A DNA stretch of 64,000 nt from DATJKD01 sp963834855. GTDB lineage: Bacteria > Pseudomonadota > Gammaproteobacteria > Steroidobacterales > Steroidobacteraceae. Below the pieces are notes generated by a model, which saw only the letters and a program-made list of their open reading frames with translations, was not told where the DNA came from and searched no databases. The position numbers were made by a program, and so were the translations under genes. Location of the stretch: positions 124,001-188,000 of the forward strand of contig CAWIDH010000021.1 in NCBI GenBank assembly GCA_963834855.1. The letters run 5' to 3'. Positions 45,576-53,742 of the stretch are shown piece by piece; within the stretch, counting starts at the first letter, position 1; every line of letters begins with the position of its first letter.

Positions 45576-47399
45576 ATGGCCGAGACCGCTTTCGACATCC
45601 CGAGCTTTCTCGCGAGTCTGCCCAGCAAGCCGGGCGTCTACCGGATGCTGGACGCGGACGGGAAGATCCTCTACGTGGGCAAGGCCCGCCAGCTCCGTCA
45701 CCGCGTGCAGAGCTATTTCCACGGCCGCGCGCATACGAGCAAGACGCTCGTGATGCTCGGGCAGGTGGCGCGCATCGAGATCACGGTCACCGCCTCGGAG
45801 ACCGAAGCGCTGCTGCTCGAGGCGAACCTGATCAAGCGTCATCGTCCGCGCTACAACGTGACGCTGCGCGACGACAAGAGCTTTCCCTATATCCACGTGG
45901 CGACCGCTCACGAGTACCCGCGCATATCCTTCTATCGCGGCCCCCGCAAGCTTCCCGGCCGGTTCTTCGGCCCGTATCCGAGCGCCGTTACCACGCGCGA
46001 GACGCTCGTGCTGCTGCAGAAGCTGTTTCGGGTGCGACCGTGCGAGGACACGTTCTTCGCCAATCGTTCACGGCCCTGCCTGCAGTACCAGATCCAGCGT
46101 TGCACCGGACCCTGCGTCGGCCTCATCTCGCGCGAGGACTACGCACGGGACGTCGCCGACGCCATGCGGGTGCTCGACGGTCGCAACACCGAGGTCATCG
46201 CCGATCTCGGACGGCGCATGGAGGCCGCGTCGCTCGCGCTCAAGTACGAGGACGCCGCACGCCTGCGCGACCAGATCGCGATGCTGAAGAAGATCCAGGC
46301 GAGCCAGACCGTTACCCGCTCGGCGGGACAGGATATCGATGCGGTCGCGATCGCGGGCGAGGCCGGCGAATACTGCGTATCGGTCGTCTTTGTGCGCGCA
46401 GGCCGCAACCTCGGCAGCAGCAACTACTTCCCCAAGGGGGGCTTAAGCGGTGCGGCCGAGGCGCTCGCGGCCTTTCTCGCGCAGTACTACCTCGCGCGCG
46501 GCGCGCCCGACGAGATCCTGGTCGCCGGTCCCGTCGAGGACCGCGACGTGCTGGAGGCGGCGCTCAAGGAGCGCAGCGGCCACGCCGTCAGCATCCGCTC
46601 CGGAGTCCGCGGCGCCCGCGCACGCTGGCTTGCGATGGCCAGGACAAACGCAGAGCTCGGGCTCAGCATGCGCGCCTCGAGCCGAGCGTCCGTCACCGAC
46701 CAGCTCGAGGCGCTCGCGCGCGAGCTGCAGCTCGGGCGCACGCCGGGGCGGATCGAGTGCTTCGACGTCAGCCACACCATGGGGGAATCTGCCGTCGCAT
46801 CGTGCGTCGTGTTCGGCAGCGAGGGTCCCGTCAAGAGCGAGTATCGCCGCTTCAACCTGCGCGAGCTCACACCAGGGGACGACTACGCCGGGCTGCGCCA
46901 GGCCGTGGAACGTCGCTATGCGCGGATAATGCGCGGCGAGACGCCGATGCCCGACCTGCTGCTCATCGACGGCGGTCTCGGGCAGTTGCATGCCGCGACC
47001 GGCGCACTCGAGTCGCTCGGCGTGCAGGGGCTCGTGGTCGCAGCGGTGGCCAAGGGCGCCGATCGCAAGGCAGGGCAGGAGCGGCTGTTCTTGGCCGGTC
47101 AGGAGGCGCCGCTTATACTGCCGCCGGACTCGCCGGCCCTGCGGCTGATCCAGCGCATCCGCGACGAGGCGCACCGGTTCGCAATCGCCGGGCACCGCCA
47201 GTCGCGGGAGCGCGCGCGGCGCACATCTCCGCTGGAGGAGATACCGGGGCTCGGCCCGAAGCGTCGCACGGAACTGCTGAAGGCCTTCGGCGGGCTGCAG
47301 GGCATCCGCCAGGCGTCGATCGAGGATCTTGCCAAGGTGCACGGAATCAGCCGCCAGCTCGCGACGCAGGTCTTCGAGCGCATGAACCCGGGATCCTGA
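45576..47399 (+). CDS. uvrC: excinuclease ABC subunit C
   Basis: Makes both incisions in nucleotide excision repair with UvrB. 607 residues: GIY-YIG nuclease (KPGVYRMLDADGKILYVGKA) at the N-terminus, UVR motif (ASLALKYEDAARLRDQIAML), RNase H-like C-terminal nuclease (DLLLIDGGLGQLHAA, ECFDVSHTMG) and tandem helix-hairpin-helix (IPGLGPKRRTELLKAFGGL). The ATG at 45576 starts the conserved N-terminus; longer in-frame readings overlap the divergent TPR gene. pgsA follows 6 nt later, a conserved pairing in gammaproteobacteria. Confidence 0.96.
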   Translation: MAETAFDIPSFLASLPSKPGVYRMLDADGKILYVGKARQLRHRVQSYFHGRAHTSKTLVMLGQVARIEITVTASETEALLLEANLIKRHRPRYNVTLRDDKSFPYIHVATAHEYPRISFYRGPRKLPGRFFGPYPSAVTTRETLVLLQKLFRVRPCEDTFFANRSRPCLQYQIQRCTGPCVGLISREDYARDVADAMRVLDGRNTEVIADLGRRMEAASLALKYEDAARLRDQIAMLKKIQASQTVTRSAGQDIDAVAIAGEAGEYCVSVVFVRAGRNLGSSNYFPKGGLSGAAEALAAFLAQYYLARGAPDEILVAGPVEDRDVLEAALKERSGHAVSIRSGVRGARARWLAMARTNAELGLSMRASSRASVTDQLEALARELQLGRTPGRIECFDVSHTMGESAVASCVVFGSEGPVKSEYRRFNLRELTPGDDYAGLRQAVERRYARIMRGETPMPDLLLIDGGLGQLHAATGALESLGVQGLVVAAVAKGADRKAGQERLFLAGQEAPLILPPDSPALRLIQRIRDEAHRFAIAGHRQSRERARRTSPLEEIPGLGPKRRTELLKAFGGLQGIRQASIEDLAKVHGISRQLATQVFERMNPGS

Positions 47400-47405
47400 A
47401 CCCAG

Positions 47406-47975
47406 GTGACCCTCGCCAGCCTGCCGAATATCCTGACGATCGCGCGCATCCTGGCCGTGCCGCTGGTCGTGCTGCTGTTCTACTGGTCGCACCCGTGGTC
47501 GAACCCGCTCGCCGCGGTCGTGTTCATCGCGGCCGCGGTCACCGATTCGCTCGACGGGTACCTCGCGCGTCGCTACGGCTACACGACGCCGCTGGGCGAG
47601 TTCCTCGATCCGGTCGCGGACAAGCTGATGGTCGCCACGGCGCTCGTGCTGCTGGTCGGTCACGACCCGCGCACCCTGATCGTGATCACGGCGATCGTGA
47701 TCATTGGTCGCGAGATCACCGTGTCGGCGCTGCGCGAATGGATGGCGCAGGTCGGCGCGCGGGCAAAGGTGGCCGTGTCCGGCCTGGGCAAGTGGAAGAC
47801 CATCCTGCAGATGACGGGCTTGAGCCTGATGATGTTCAGGCGCGACGTCTTCGGATTGCCCATGTACGACATCGGCGTCGTGCTGCTGGTGGTGGCCGCC
47901 GTGCTGACCCTCTGGTCCATGGCCAGCTATCTCCGGGCCGCCTGGCCGGTGCTGCAGCGTGACCCCCTGCCTTGA
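47406..47975 (+). CDS. pgsA: CDP-diacylglycerol-glycerol-3-phosphate 3-phosphatidyltransferase
   Basis: Commits CDP-diacylglycerol to phosphatidylglycerol synthesis in the inner membrane. The 189-residue protein has the CDP-alcohol phosphotransferase motif DSLDGYLARRYGYTTPLGEF / LDPVADK and five to six membrane helices. It begins at GTG 47406 right behind uvrC. The -35 box of the tRNA promoter overlaps its stop codon. Confidence 0.94.
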   Translation: MTLASLPNILTIARILAVPLVVLLFYWSHPWSNPLAAVVFIAAAVTDSLDGYLARRYGYTTPLGEFLDPVADKLMVATALVLLVGHDPRTLIVITAIVIIGREITVSALREWMAQVGARAKVAVSGLGKWKTILQMTGLSLMMFRRDVFGLPMYDIGVVLLVVAAVLTLWSMASYLRAAWPVLQRDPLP

Positions 47976-47999
47976 CACCGGAGCGCCGCCCCCTACAAT
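47972..47999 (+). promoter_or_regulatory. strong sigma-70 promoter for the tRNA genes
   Basis: TTGACA (47972-47977), a 16-nt spacer and TACAAT (47994-47999) are near consensus, 39 nt before tRNA-Gly. The -35 box covers the pgsA stop codon. It gives tRNA synthesis independent of the uvrC-pgsA operon. Confidence 0.85.
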
Positions 48000-48038
48000 T
48001 CGCGTTCCTCAGGCTCCCACCGCTTGACGGATGCCCGG

Positions 48039-48114
<76 letters not shown>

Positions 48115-48125
48115 GTTTTCGAGCC

Positions 48126-48160
48126 ATGACCCCGGGCAGCCCCCGGGGTCATTTGCTTTC
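48126..48160 (+). terminator. hairpin with T-rich tail between the two tRNA genes
   Basis: ATGACCCCGGG (48126-48136) and its exact complement (48142-48152) form an 11-bp stem followed by TTTGCTTTC. It looks like an intrinsic terminator. Its place only 11 nt before tRNA-Cys means it may instead be a processing structure in a shared precursor. Confidence 0.55.
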
Positions 48161-48163
48161 AGA

Positions 48164-48237
48164 GGCTAGGTGGCAGAGTGGTCATGCAGCGGCCTGCAAA
48201 GCCGTCTACGCCGGTTCGATTCCGACCCTAGCCTCCA
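48164..48237 (+). tRNA. tRNA-Cys (GCA)
   Basis: A complete 74-nt cloverleaf with encoded CCA. The acceptor GGCTAGG pairs with CCTAGCC, the anticodon loop CCTGCAAAG reads GCA, and the T-arm holds GGTTCGATTCC. The tRNA-Gly/tRNA-Cys order behind uvrC-pgsA is common in gammaproteobacteria. Confidence 0.96.
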
Positions 48238-48452
48238 GTAAAGCCCGTTTCGCTCAAGCGATCAGCCCTCGAATTGCGCTTCAGCGGTGCGGGGTGCAAA
48301 GTGCCGGGCGTCGATCGAAACGACCGAGGGACCGGTAAGTGGCCCGGCCGCACGCGGGTTGTAGGCGTCACCTCCAGCACCGCTGTCAACCGGCCGTCCG
48401 GCTAAGTTCGATAACCGCGCTTGACCCGTACTTGACCTACGGAAGCGCAGGA

Positions 48453-48965
48453 ATGAACAGCAAGACTCTGCGCTCGTTGGCCACATTAGTGCTGCTTCTA
48501 GCAGGCGCACACGCCCGGGCTGCTGTTCTCTACACCTTCTCGTCGCAAGCACACTCGCATCCTTCGTCGGACTTCAGCTTCATTGTGGATGACCTTCTGA
48601 CCAAGACCACGATCGTTGAGGCGAGCGATCTCTTTGACGTCGTCACCTACGTTGCAGATGGAACCCTCGGCTTTGTGGGATTCACTGACCCTCAGACGGA
48701 TCCCGTCATATCTCTTTCTTATCCGGATACCGGGGTCCATGTCCTCTATATTGACTGGCCAGAACCATTCACTCATCTGGGTTCGTATATACGCGGCAGT
48801 GGAGTAACGCTGGTTATTACCAGCGTGAGCGTGGCCGAGTCCGGCACTCTCGGGCTGCTCGGTTTCGGCCTCGCGGGTCTGGGGTTTATGCGACGACGCA
48901 GAGCACGTGAGCGACACGCTCAATGCAGCACGAAGCCCGACCACGCGCCGGGCTTTTTGTTTTAG
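48453..48965 (+). CDS. exported protein with PEP-CTERM-like sorting tail
   Basis: A 170-residue protein with a signal peptide (MNSKTLRSLATLVLLLAGAH, cut near ARAA), a short beta-rich body, and the tripartite C-terminal tail seen in PEP-CTERM proteins: SGTLGLLGFGLAGLGFMRRR. The usual PEP is replaced by AESG, so it is an atypical substrate of an exosortase, which is not encoded in the window. About 20 extra residues follow the arginine cluster; they are encoded by the transcription terminator hairpin itself, and the stop TAG lies in its T-run. Codon and base use is less GC-rich than the surroundings. Confidence 0.78.
   Translation: MNSKTLRSLATLVLLLAGAHARAAVLYTFSSQAHSHPSSDFSFIVDDLLTKTTIVEASDLFDVVTYVADGTLGFVGFTDPQTDPVISLSYPDTGVHVLYIDWPEPFTHLGSYIRGSGVTLVITSVSVAESGTLGLLGFGLAGLGFMRRRRARERHAQCSTKPDHAPGFLF
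48932..48957 (+). terminator. intrinsic terminator inside the end of the PEP-CTERM-like gene
   Basis: AAGCCCG (48932-48938) pairs with CGGGCTT (48948-48954), followed by a run of T interrupted by one G. The hairpin overlaps the last codons of the gene; the stop codon is at 48963-48965. Confidence 0.8.
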
Positions 48966-49148
48966 CGCGAACCCGGCAGATATTCGCGTCGCCTGACCGC
49001 ACAGGAGGGCGGGACGCACGAGAAGGTTCTGGTCACAGAATGATCAATCCAAGCGCCACGGCCATAACTCGCGTATTCTGAGAATTACAAGAGGCAGTTA
49101 TGCACAGGTCGTCCACCGCAGCGGTGCACAACCTCCAAGGACGCGGTG

Positions 49149-49472
49149 ATGAAACGCAATAACAAGCGGCCGAAGCTCAGCACCGAACAGCGCGCCCTCG
49201 CACGCATCGCCCAGCGCGCACGTGGGTTTGCCGAAGAAGCTCGAACGAAGGCGCAACGGGCGAAGGCAGCGTGGAAACAAGCGCGCGACGCCGTTAGAGA
49301 AGCCAAGCGAGCCGCCAAGCGTGCCCGCAAGGCCGCGAAAGAAGCTCAAGCGTCCTTCAAGCGCGCCATGATAAGAAGAAGAGAAGAAGAAGAGGAGTGC
49401 TCGAGGCTGAGCCGATTGCCCTCTCGCAGTGCTTTCAATTCCCGGGCGGACTCGGCATATTCTCGCGTATGA
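49149..49472 (+). CDS. small basic Ala/Lys/Arg-rich protein, histone H1-like
   Basis: A 107-residue protein made almost wholly of alanine, lysine, arginine and glutamate, with a helical, coiled-coil-like middle (KAAWKQARDAVREAKRAAKR). The composition resembles H1-like or other nucleoid-associated proteins, but no domain is assigned. The ATG at 49149 has AAGG 8 nt upstream. The stop overlaps the ATG of the next gene by 4 nt (ATGA), arguing that the pair is real and cotranslated. The opposite-strand arginine-rich reading frame is its shadow. Confidence 0.6.
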   Translation: MKRNNKRPKLSTEQRALARIAQRARGFAEEARTKAQRAKAAWKQARDAVREAKRAAKRARKAAKEAQASFKRAMIRRREEEEECSRLSRLPSRSAFNSRADSAYSRV

Positions 49473-49762
49473 CGACGGTCCATCGCCGGGCATCCTTCGA
49501 CACCTCCTCCTGGGTTTCGCTGCGCTGGGAACGCGGCACCCGTTACTACCGCACGCACCTGGAACAGGACCTGTGGGGCCACTGGACACTGACCAGGGTC
49601 GCCGGGCGCAAGGGCACATCCCGCGGGCGCTACATGACCAGCTGGGTCGCCTCTCTGGAGGTCGGCCTGGTGACCCTGGGGGCGATCGGCAAGCGCCGCC
49701 GCGAACTCGGCTACCGCCTGGTGAGCCGCGGGCCTGCCGATCGACTCGACTCTGCCGCATAG
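49469..49762 (+). CDS. WGR-like domain protein
   Basis: A 97-residue protein with the pattern SWVSLRWERGTRYYRTHLEQ, LWGHWTLTRVAGRKGTSRGR and a final helix, resembling the WGR domain that binds nucleic acid in PARPs and bacterial regulators. It is translationally coupled to the basic protein upstream. A nucleic-acid-binding role for the pair is a guess. Confidence 0.6.
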   Translation: MTTVHRRASFDTSSWVSLRWERGTRYYRTHLEQDLWGHWTLTRVAGRKGTSRGRYMTSWVASLEVGLVTLGAIGKRRRELGYRLVSRGPADRLDSAA

Positions 49763-49801
49763 GCATCGAGTCTGCCTGTAGTCCTGTCGTCCGCTTGCCG
49801 A

Positions 49802-51322
49802 TCAACCGGGCGCGGGAGGCTGCGCCGCCCGCTGGGCGACGATGGCCTTGTACGCCGTGTAGTACTTGTAGATGTTGCTCACGTAGTCAACCGTCTCACG
49901 GCCGATGTCGCGTGCCGCGATGATTTCGACGTTGCCAAACCACTGGTTCGGGTCCAGTCCTACTGACTTCGCTTTCTGCCGCAGCTTCGCCACGCGCGCA
50001 GGGCCGGCATTGTAGGCAGCGAGCGTGAACAGCCCGCGGTCCAGGGGATCGAGACCTTCATCCGCAAAGTAGCGATCCCGCAGGAAGCGCATGTACTTGA
50101 CGCTCGCGTGGATGTTGTTCTCGAGAGTTTCGACGTTCTTGATGCCGACGTTGCGATCGGCTGCCGTCGAGGGCTTTATCTGCATGACGCCCACCGCGCC
50201 GGCAGAACTGCGCTTCGATTGATCGAGCTGGGATTCCTGGTAGCCCTGCGCAACCACCAGGAGCCAGTCGGAATCGTACTGATCCGCATACTTGCGGAAA
50301 TATGCGGCCATGTCCCGATACTTCTTGAGCTCCGCCTCGCTGGTCGGATTCTTGAGTCGCTCGGCCTTGCCGAGATAGCGCTCTAGCAGGACGTTGCCGA
50401 AGAGCGTCCCTGCACGGTGCGTCGTGACGAAATCGTCAATGACCTTCTTGATCTTCGGTGCGTCCTTGCGCAGGGCCCAGGCGATCTCCCCGTCGGAGCG
50501 AAGTGGCACTTGCGAGTGCACGACCAGCTGGTCGTAAAGCTGCGCCCAGAACTCCGCGATCGGACGCTTGCCGATGGTCGCCGGAATGATGCCGGCGTCG
50601 ACCATTTGCAGGAGATCCTCGTCTTCGAGGCGCGCATCGGCCTCCTTGATCGACACCGGGCGGGCACCGGCCTTCTTGAGGCGATCATTGAGCGCGACGA
50701 GATCTTCGTGGTAGCTGCTCGAGCGACGCACGTGAATTTCGCGCCCGGCGAGATCGGCTTCCGTGAGGATGGCGGGCGCGCCTTTCCGTGTGACGACGAC
50801 ATCTTCGATCCCTGACGCCGTAGGGGCGGAAAACTCCACGGTCTCCCGCCGCCGATCGGTGACCGTGAATGTTCCGATGGCGACGTCTCCATAGCCTTCG
50901 GCCAGGGCGGGGAGCAGGCGATCGCGTGTGGTCGGAATGATGACGATCTTCGGCCGCAGCTTCGAATTGCCGATGACGGGCAGACCCTTCTCGAGCTCGC
51001 GCAACGATTCGTAGGCAATGCCCTTCTGCTCGGGACCGTCCATGTAGTAGAGCGTGCGGCTGAAGGGGACGAGCACGCGCAGGAAGCGCCGCTCCGCCAG
51101 GTCATCGTAGTCCCCGGTCCACCGCTGATTCAGGTTGAGGATGTCGGCTGCGGCGAGATCCTGAAACGGCGTGGGGTCGGAGGGTACCGCAGTGGCGGGT
51201 GGCGCAGCTTCCCCGGCAGGAGCATCCGCTGCAGTGGAGGAGGGCTCTCGTTCGCCGCACGCCGTCAGCAGGAATGCTAGACAACTTACGAGGGCTCGCA
51301 TACCCGTTACGCGAACTTGCAT
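49802..51322 (-). CDS. mltF: MltF-like membrane-bound lytic transglycosylase, lipoprotein
   Basis: Cleaves peptidoglycan glycan strands from the outer-membrane inner face. From ATG 51322 (GAGAGG upstream) it has 506 residues: signal peptide with lipobox LLTAC (MRALVSCLAFLLTACGE), a periplasmic solute-binding-like regulatory domain (about residues 75-300) and a C-terminal SLT lysozyme-like domain with the catalytic glutamate in AQGYQESQLDQSKRSS and the AGAVGVMQI and LAAYNAGPARV motifs. It ends close to the window's WGR-like gene but on the other strand. Confidence 0.92.
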   Translation of the reverse strand: MQVRVTGMRALVSCLAFLLTACGEREPSSTAADAPAGEAAPPATAVPSDPTPFQDLAAADILNLNQRWTGDYDDLAERRFLRVLVPFSRTLYYMDGPEQKGIAYESLRELEKGLPVIGNSKLRPKIVIIPTTRDRLLPALAEGYGDVAIGTFTVTDRRRETVEFSAPTASGIEDVVVTRKGAPAILTEADLAGREIHVRRSSSYHEDLVALNDRLKKAGARPVSIKEADARLEDEDLLQMVDAGIIPATIGKRPIAEFWAQLYDQLVVHSQVPLRSDGEIAWALRKDAPKIKKVIDDFVTTHRAGTLFGNVLLERYLGKAERLKNPTSEAELKKYRDMAAYFRKYADQYDSDWLLVVAQGYQESQLDQSKRSSAGAVGVMQIKPSTAADRNVGIKNVETLENNIHASVKYMRFLRDRYFADEGLDPLDRGLFTLAAYNAGPARVAKLRQKAKSVGLDPNQWFGNVEIIAARDIGRETVDYVSNIYKYYTAYKAIVAQRAAQPPAPG

Positions 51323-51372
51323 ACGTACCTCTCCATCAGGATTCACGATCCAGTTGTTCCCCAAGCCGGCAA

Positions 51373-51575
51373 TCATCGCGAAGGAAAGATGCTCTTCCAG
51401 TCCTTCTTCATGTCCATCACCGTCCAGCCCTTGGCCATTGCTTCGTCGAGACCCTTGTCGAGCCGGCCGATCGAGGACGCGATGGCAGCGGGTCGGCCGG
51501 CTGCGCGAAGGCAGTTGTGAAAGCCATCGCTGCAATGGATGCCATCCCCGGGCGACGCAGGAAGCGCCACCTCAA
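51373..51575 (-). pseudogene. relic of an exported HAD-family phosphatase with internal deletion
   Basis: Only the two ends of a gene remain. The 5' end, from TTG 51575, encodes a signal peptide (RWRFLRRPGMASIAAMAFTT, then AFAQ) followed by PADPLPS, the typical mature N-terminus of a HAD acid-phosphatase-like family. The 3' end, in another frame, encodes SSIGRLDKGLDEAMAKGWTV and MDMKKDWKSIFP, that family's C-terminus. The catalytic HAD motifs between are gone, with the junction at about 51475-51490. It sits directly behind the membrane-protein gene, whose stop overlaps the relic's start. Confidence 0.65.
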
Positions 51576-52801
51576 ATGAGGACTTTCACAAACCGCTTGA
51601 GCAGTTCTTCAAGAGAAATGAGGGTGAGCAAGAGCGGAATGATCGGCAACAGCACCGCAATGACCAGCTGGATCACGGCGGCCCTTGTGATCGGCACGAC
51701 GCTCATGCTGCGCACCGTTTCAAAGCTGTTCCCGAGATCGGCCAACGATTGGATGTCTGCGCTCCCGACGAGGGGTTCGTCCCGCGGTTTCGGGCCGCGC
51801 AGCCACTTTTCATGGAACTCGTCCACATAGCGCCGCGAGAGCTGGTGGTATTCACGCAGCCCTGTGCGCTTGGCGGCGGCCAGGGGCATCATGAAGACCA
51901 ACAAGGGCCCAACGATGACAAAGACTATTACAGCGGTGAAGGTCACAACCTCGACGTAGAAGGAAGTCAACACGGCGCCCTCGAAGAGGATCGTGTTGGC
52001 CAGTGTTCCCGCCAGCAGCGCGCCTTGCGCGAACAACACCGGTGCGAAGGCTCGCGTGATACCCGACAGGAAGCCGATGCCGCCCATGCCGTCCGGATGG
52101 AGGGGGGAATAGGCCAGGGGCAAACGCGATACCTGCCAGAGGAACCGTGCCCAGATGAACAGGCGGAAGTACCAACGCACGAGAATGAACTGAAATACCG
52201 GCAGGCTGACGAACAAGTACCACCACCCTGCGAGCCGAAGCTGCGGACGGCCCTCGACCGGTGTCGCATACCAGGTCGGCACGTCCAACACCATGTAGTT
52301 CCGCCATATGACAAAAATGCCGACGATGTAGACCAATGCGACGATCAACGATTCGGCGACGATGGAATTACGCAGCCGCAGCGCGTTCTCGAGCGCAGCA
52401 TTGAAGCCGGTGCGTATCGCATTCGTCACGAGACCCTGCGAAACGAACTGTTCGACGACGGTGCGCGTACGCTGGTGCACCAACAGCTCGGCGGCGATCA
52501 GCAGCGGCAACGCAATGACGAAGCGTACATGCGCATCGACGTCGAACAGGAAAGGAACGGCAACCGCTTTGCCCACTGCCATGCCGTCGGCAATTGACAG
52601 AACCAGCAACGGTACCCAGGCGAAGAGCGCAATTGCCACGATTCGGCGGCGAACGAGTTCGAGCGCGCCACCGGAGAGGTGGGCACGTCGCAGGAGTTGG
52701 AAAAGGGGACCTCCCAGGACGAGTGAGAAATCGGTCGCATCCGCTGATGCACTATTACTCGGCTGAACGCGCAACGTTGTATTCCCCCATTTCCCGGGCA
52801 C
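51572..52801 (-). CDS. multi-pass membrane protein of unknown function
   Basis: A 409-residue protein with about seven to eight membrane helices: one at about 55-75, one at 95-110, others around 145-165, 195-220, 270-290, 300-320 and 370-390. Polar patches are rich in arginine (LRRAHLSGGALELVRRRIVA). I see no known transporter or enzyme motif, though a conserved-looking HPDGMGGIGFLSGITRAFAP loop stands out. It probably formed an operon with the HAD phosphatase before that gene was lost, and mltF follows. Confidence 0.72.
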   Translation of the reverse strand: MPGKWGNTTLRVQPSNSASADATDFSLVLGGPLFQLLRRAHLSGGALELVRRRIVAIALFAWVPLLVLSIADGMAVGKAVAVPFLFDVDAHVRFVIALPLLIAAELLVHQRTRTVVEQFVSQGLVTNAIRTGFNAALENALRLRNSIVAESLIVALVYIVGIFVIWRNYMVLDVPTWYATPVEGRPQLRLAGWWYLFVSLPVFQFILVRWYFRLFIWARFLWQVSRLPLAYSPLHPDGMGGIGFLSGITRAFAPVLFAQGALLAGTLANTILFEGAVLTSFYVEVVTFTAVIVFVIVGPLLVFMMPLAAAKRTGLREYHQLSRRYVDEFHEKWLRGPKPRDEPLVGSADIQSLADLGNSFETVRSMSVVPITRAAVIQLVIAVLLPIIPLLLTLISLEELLKRFVKVLI

Positions 52802-52834
52802 AGCTTACCGCGATCTTCTGGCGAGCAGCGCGAG

Positions 52835-52967
52835 TCATTTCTTCGTGACCAGCTGCCACTCGCTAAAGTCAGCCTCGGGTGCTGCTTCTTTGACCGCTGC
52901 CCGCCATGGCGCGTCGCATCTCCAGGCTGAGGTGGTTCATGATGTCCTCGATATGAACCTGTGCCAT
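52835..52967 (-). CDS. very small conserved-looking protein, frameshifted
   Basis: From ATG 52967, with a strong GGAGAGG ribosome site, the sequence reads MAQVHIEDIMNHLSLEMRRA and, after a +1 shift near 52900, VKEAAPEADFSEWQLVTKK to a TGA at 52835. The restored product is about 43 residues and fits the style of a small family with an EAxPxADF ending. Uncorrected it stops after 32 residues. Function unknown. Confidence 0.5.
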
Positions 52968-53042
52968 CGGCGGTTACCTCTCCAGCTGCCGTTGGGGTGA
53001 AAATACAATCCGTCGGGATGTGTCGCTGCAAGGGACTATGCC

Positions 53043-53726
53043 ATGACTGCCATCCGTTTCTATACCGGCCCGCTTTCAATGTTCGGCGCCAAGGCAGAGA
53101 TTGCGCTCCTTGAGAAGGGCCTCGACTTCGAGCGGATCGTGGTCCCCTTCGCCGAAGGCGACCGCTACGAGCCGAAGCACCCCGAGGTCGTCCGCATCAA
53201 CCCGAAGCGGCAGGTGCCGGTGCTGATCCACGGTGACGTGGAGGTATTCGATTCCACGCAGATCTTCGAGTATCTCGAGCATGCCTTTCCGATCCCGCCG
53301 CTCTGGCCCGAGGCGCCCGCCGCGCGTGCGGAGGCGCGGCAGCTCGAGCTGAAGTCCGACGAGGTGTTCTTTCCTCACATCATCAAGCTGATGGGCCTCG
53401 AAGACACGCCCGACGACCCGGCGGCGGTGTCCGCGCGCGCCGCAGCGTCCCGGTTCTACGACGAGATGAATGCGCGGCTCGAGTCCCGCGCCTTCCTCGC
53501 CGGCGATTTTTCCTACGCCGACATTGCCTTCTTCATGGTGCAGCTCTTCGGCGAGCGGAAGGGCGCGATCATGACCAGTGCCACGCCGCGGCTGCTCGAC
53601 TGGCGCGTGAGGATGCTCGAGCGGCGGCCGGTCAGGAAAGTCGCCGGGGCGATGGCAGCGTGGCTGGCATCGCAGGGTCGTCCGGTCCCCGCGTATCTCG
53701 CCGGCGCGCTTCCGCTCCCTGCCTGA
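53043..53726 (+). CDS. glutathione S-transferase family protein
   Basis: A 227-residue two-domain GST: N-terminal thioredoxin fold (IRFYTGPLSMFGAKAEIALL, then the cis-proline region RQVPVLIHGDVEVFDSTQIF) and all-helical C-terminal domain (LEDTPDDPAAVSARAAASRF, FLAGDFSYADIAFFMVQLFG). It could conjugate electrophiles or be a stress-linked homolog; the substrate is not predictable. The gene is monocistronic, starting 75 nt from the small divergent gene. Confidence 0.88.
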   Translation: MTAIRFYTGPLSMFGAKAEIALLEKGLDFERIVVPFAEGDRYEPKHPEVVRINPKRQVPVLIHGDVEVFDSTQIFEYLEHAFPIPPLWPEAPAARAEARQLELKSDEVFFPHIIKLMGLEDTPDDPAAVSARAAASRFYDEMNARLESRAFLAGDFSYADIAFFMVQLFGERKGAIMTSATPRLLDWRVRMLERRPVRKVAGAMAAWLASQGRPVPAYLAGALPLPA

Positions 53727-53742
53727 CTGTAGACAACCTCCG

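Noticed and set aside
48240..48452. Additional RNA gene between tRNA-Cys and the PEP-CTERM-like gene
   Set aside because: No cloverleaf or conserved structure is apparent; only weak TTGAC words, perhaps promoter elements.
49085..49330. 81-residue Arg/Ala-rich minus-strand frame near 49.1-49.3 kb
   Set aside because: It is the shadow of the basic protein on the plus strand, which has the better ribosome site and coupling to the next gene.
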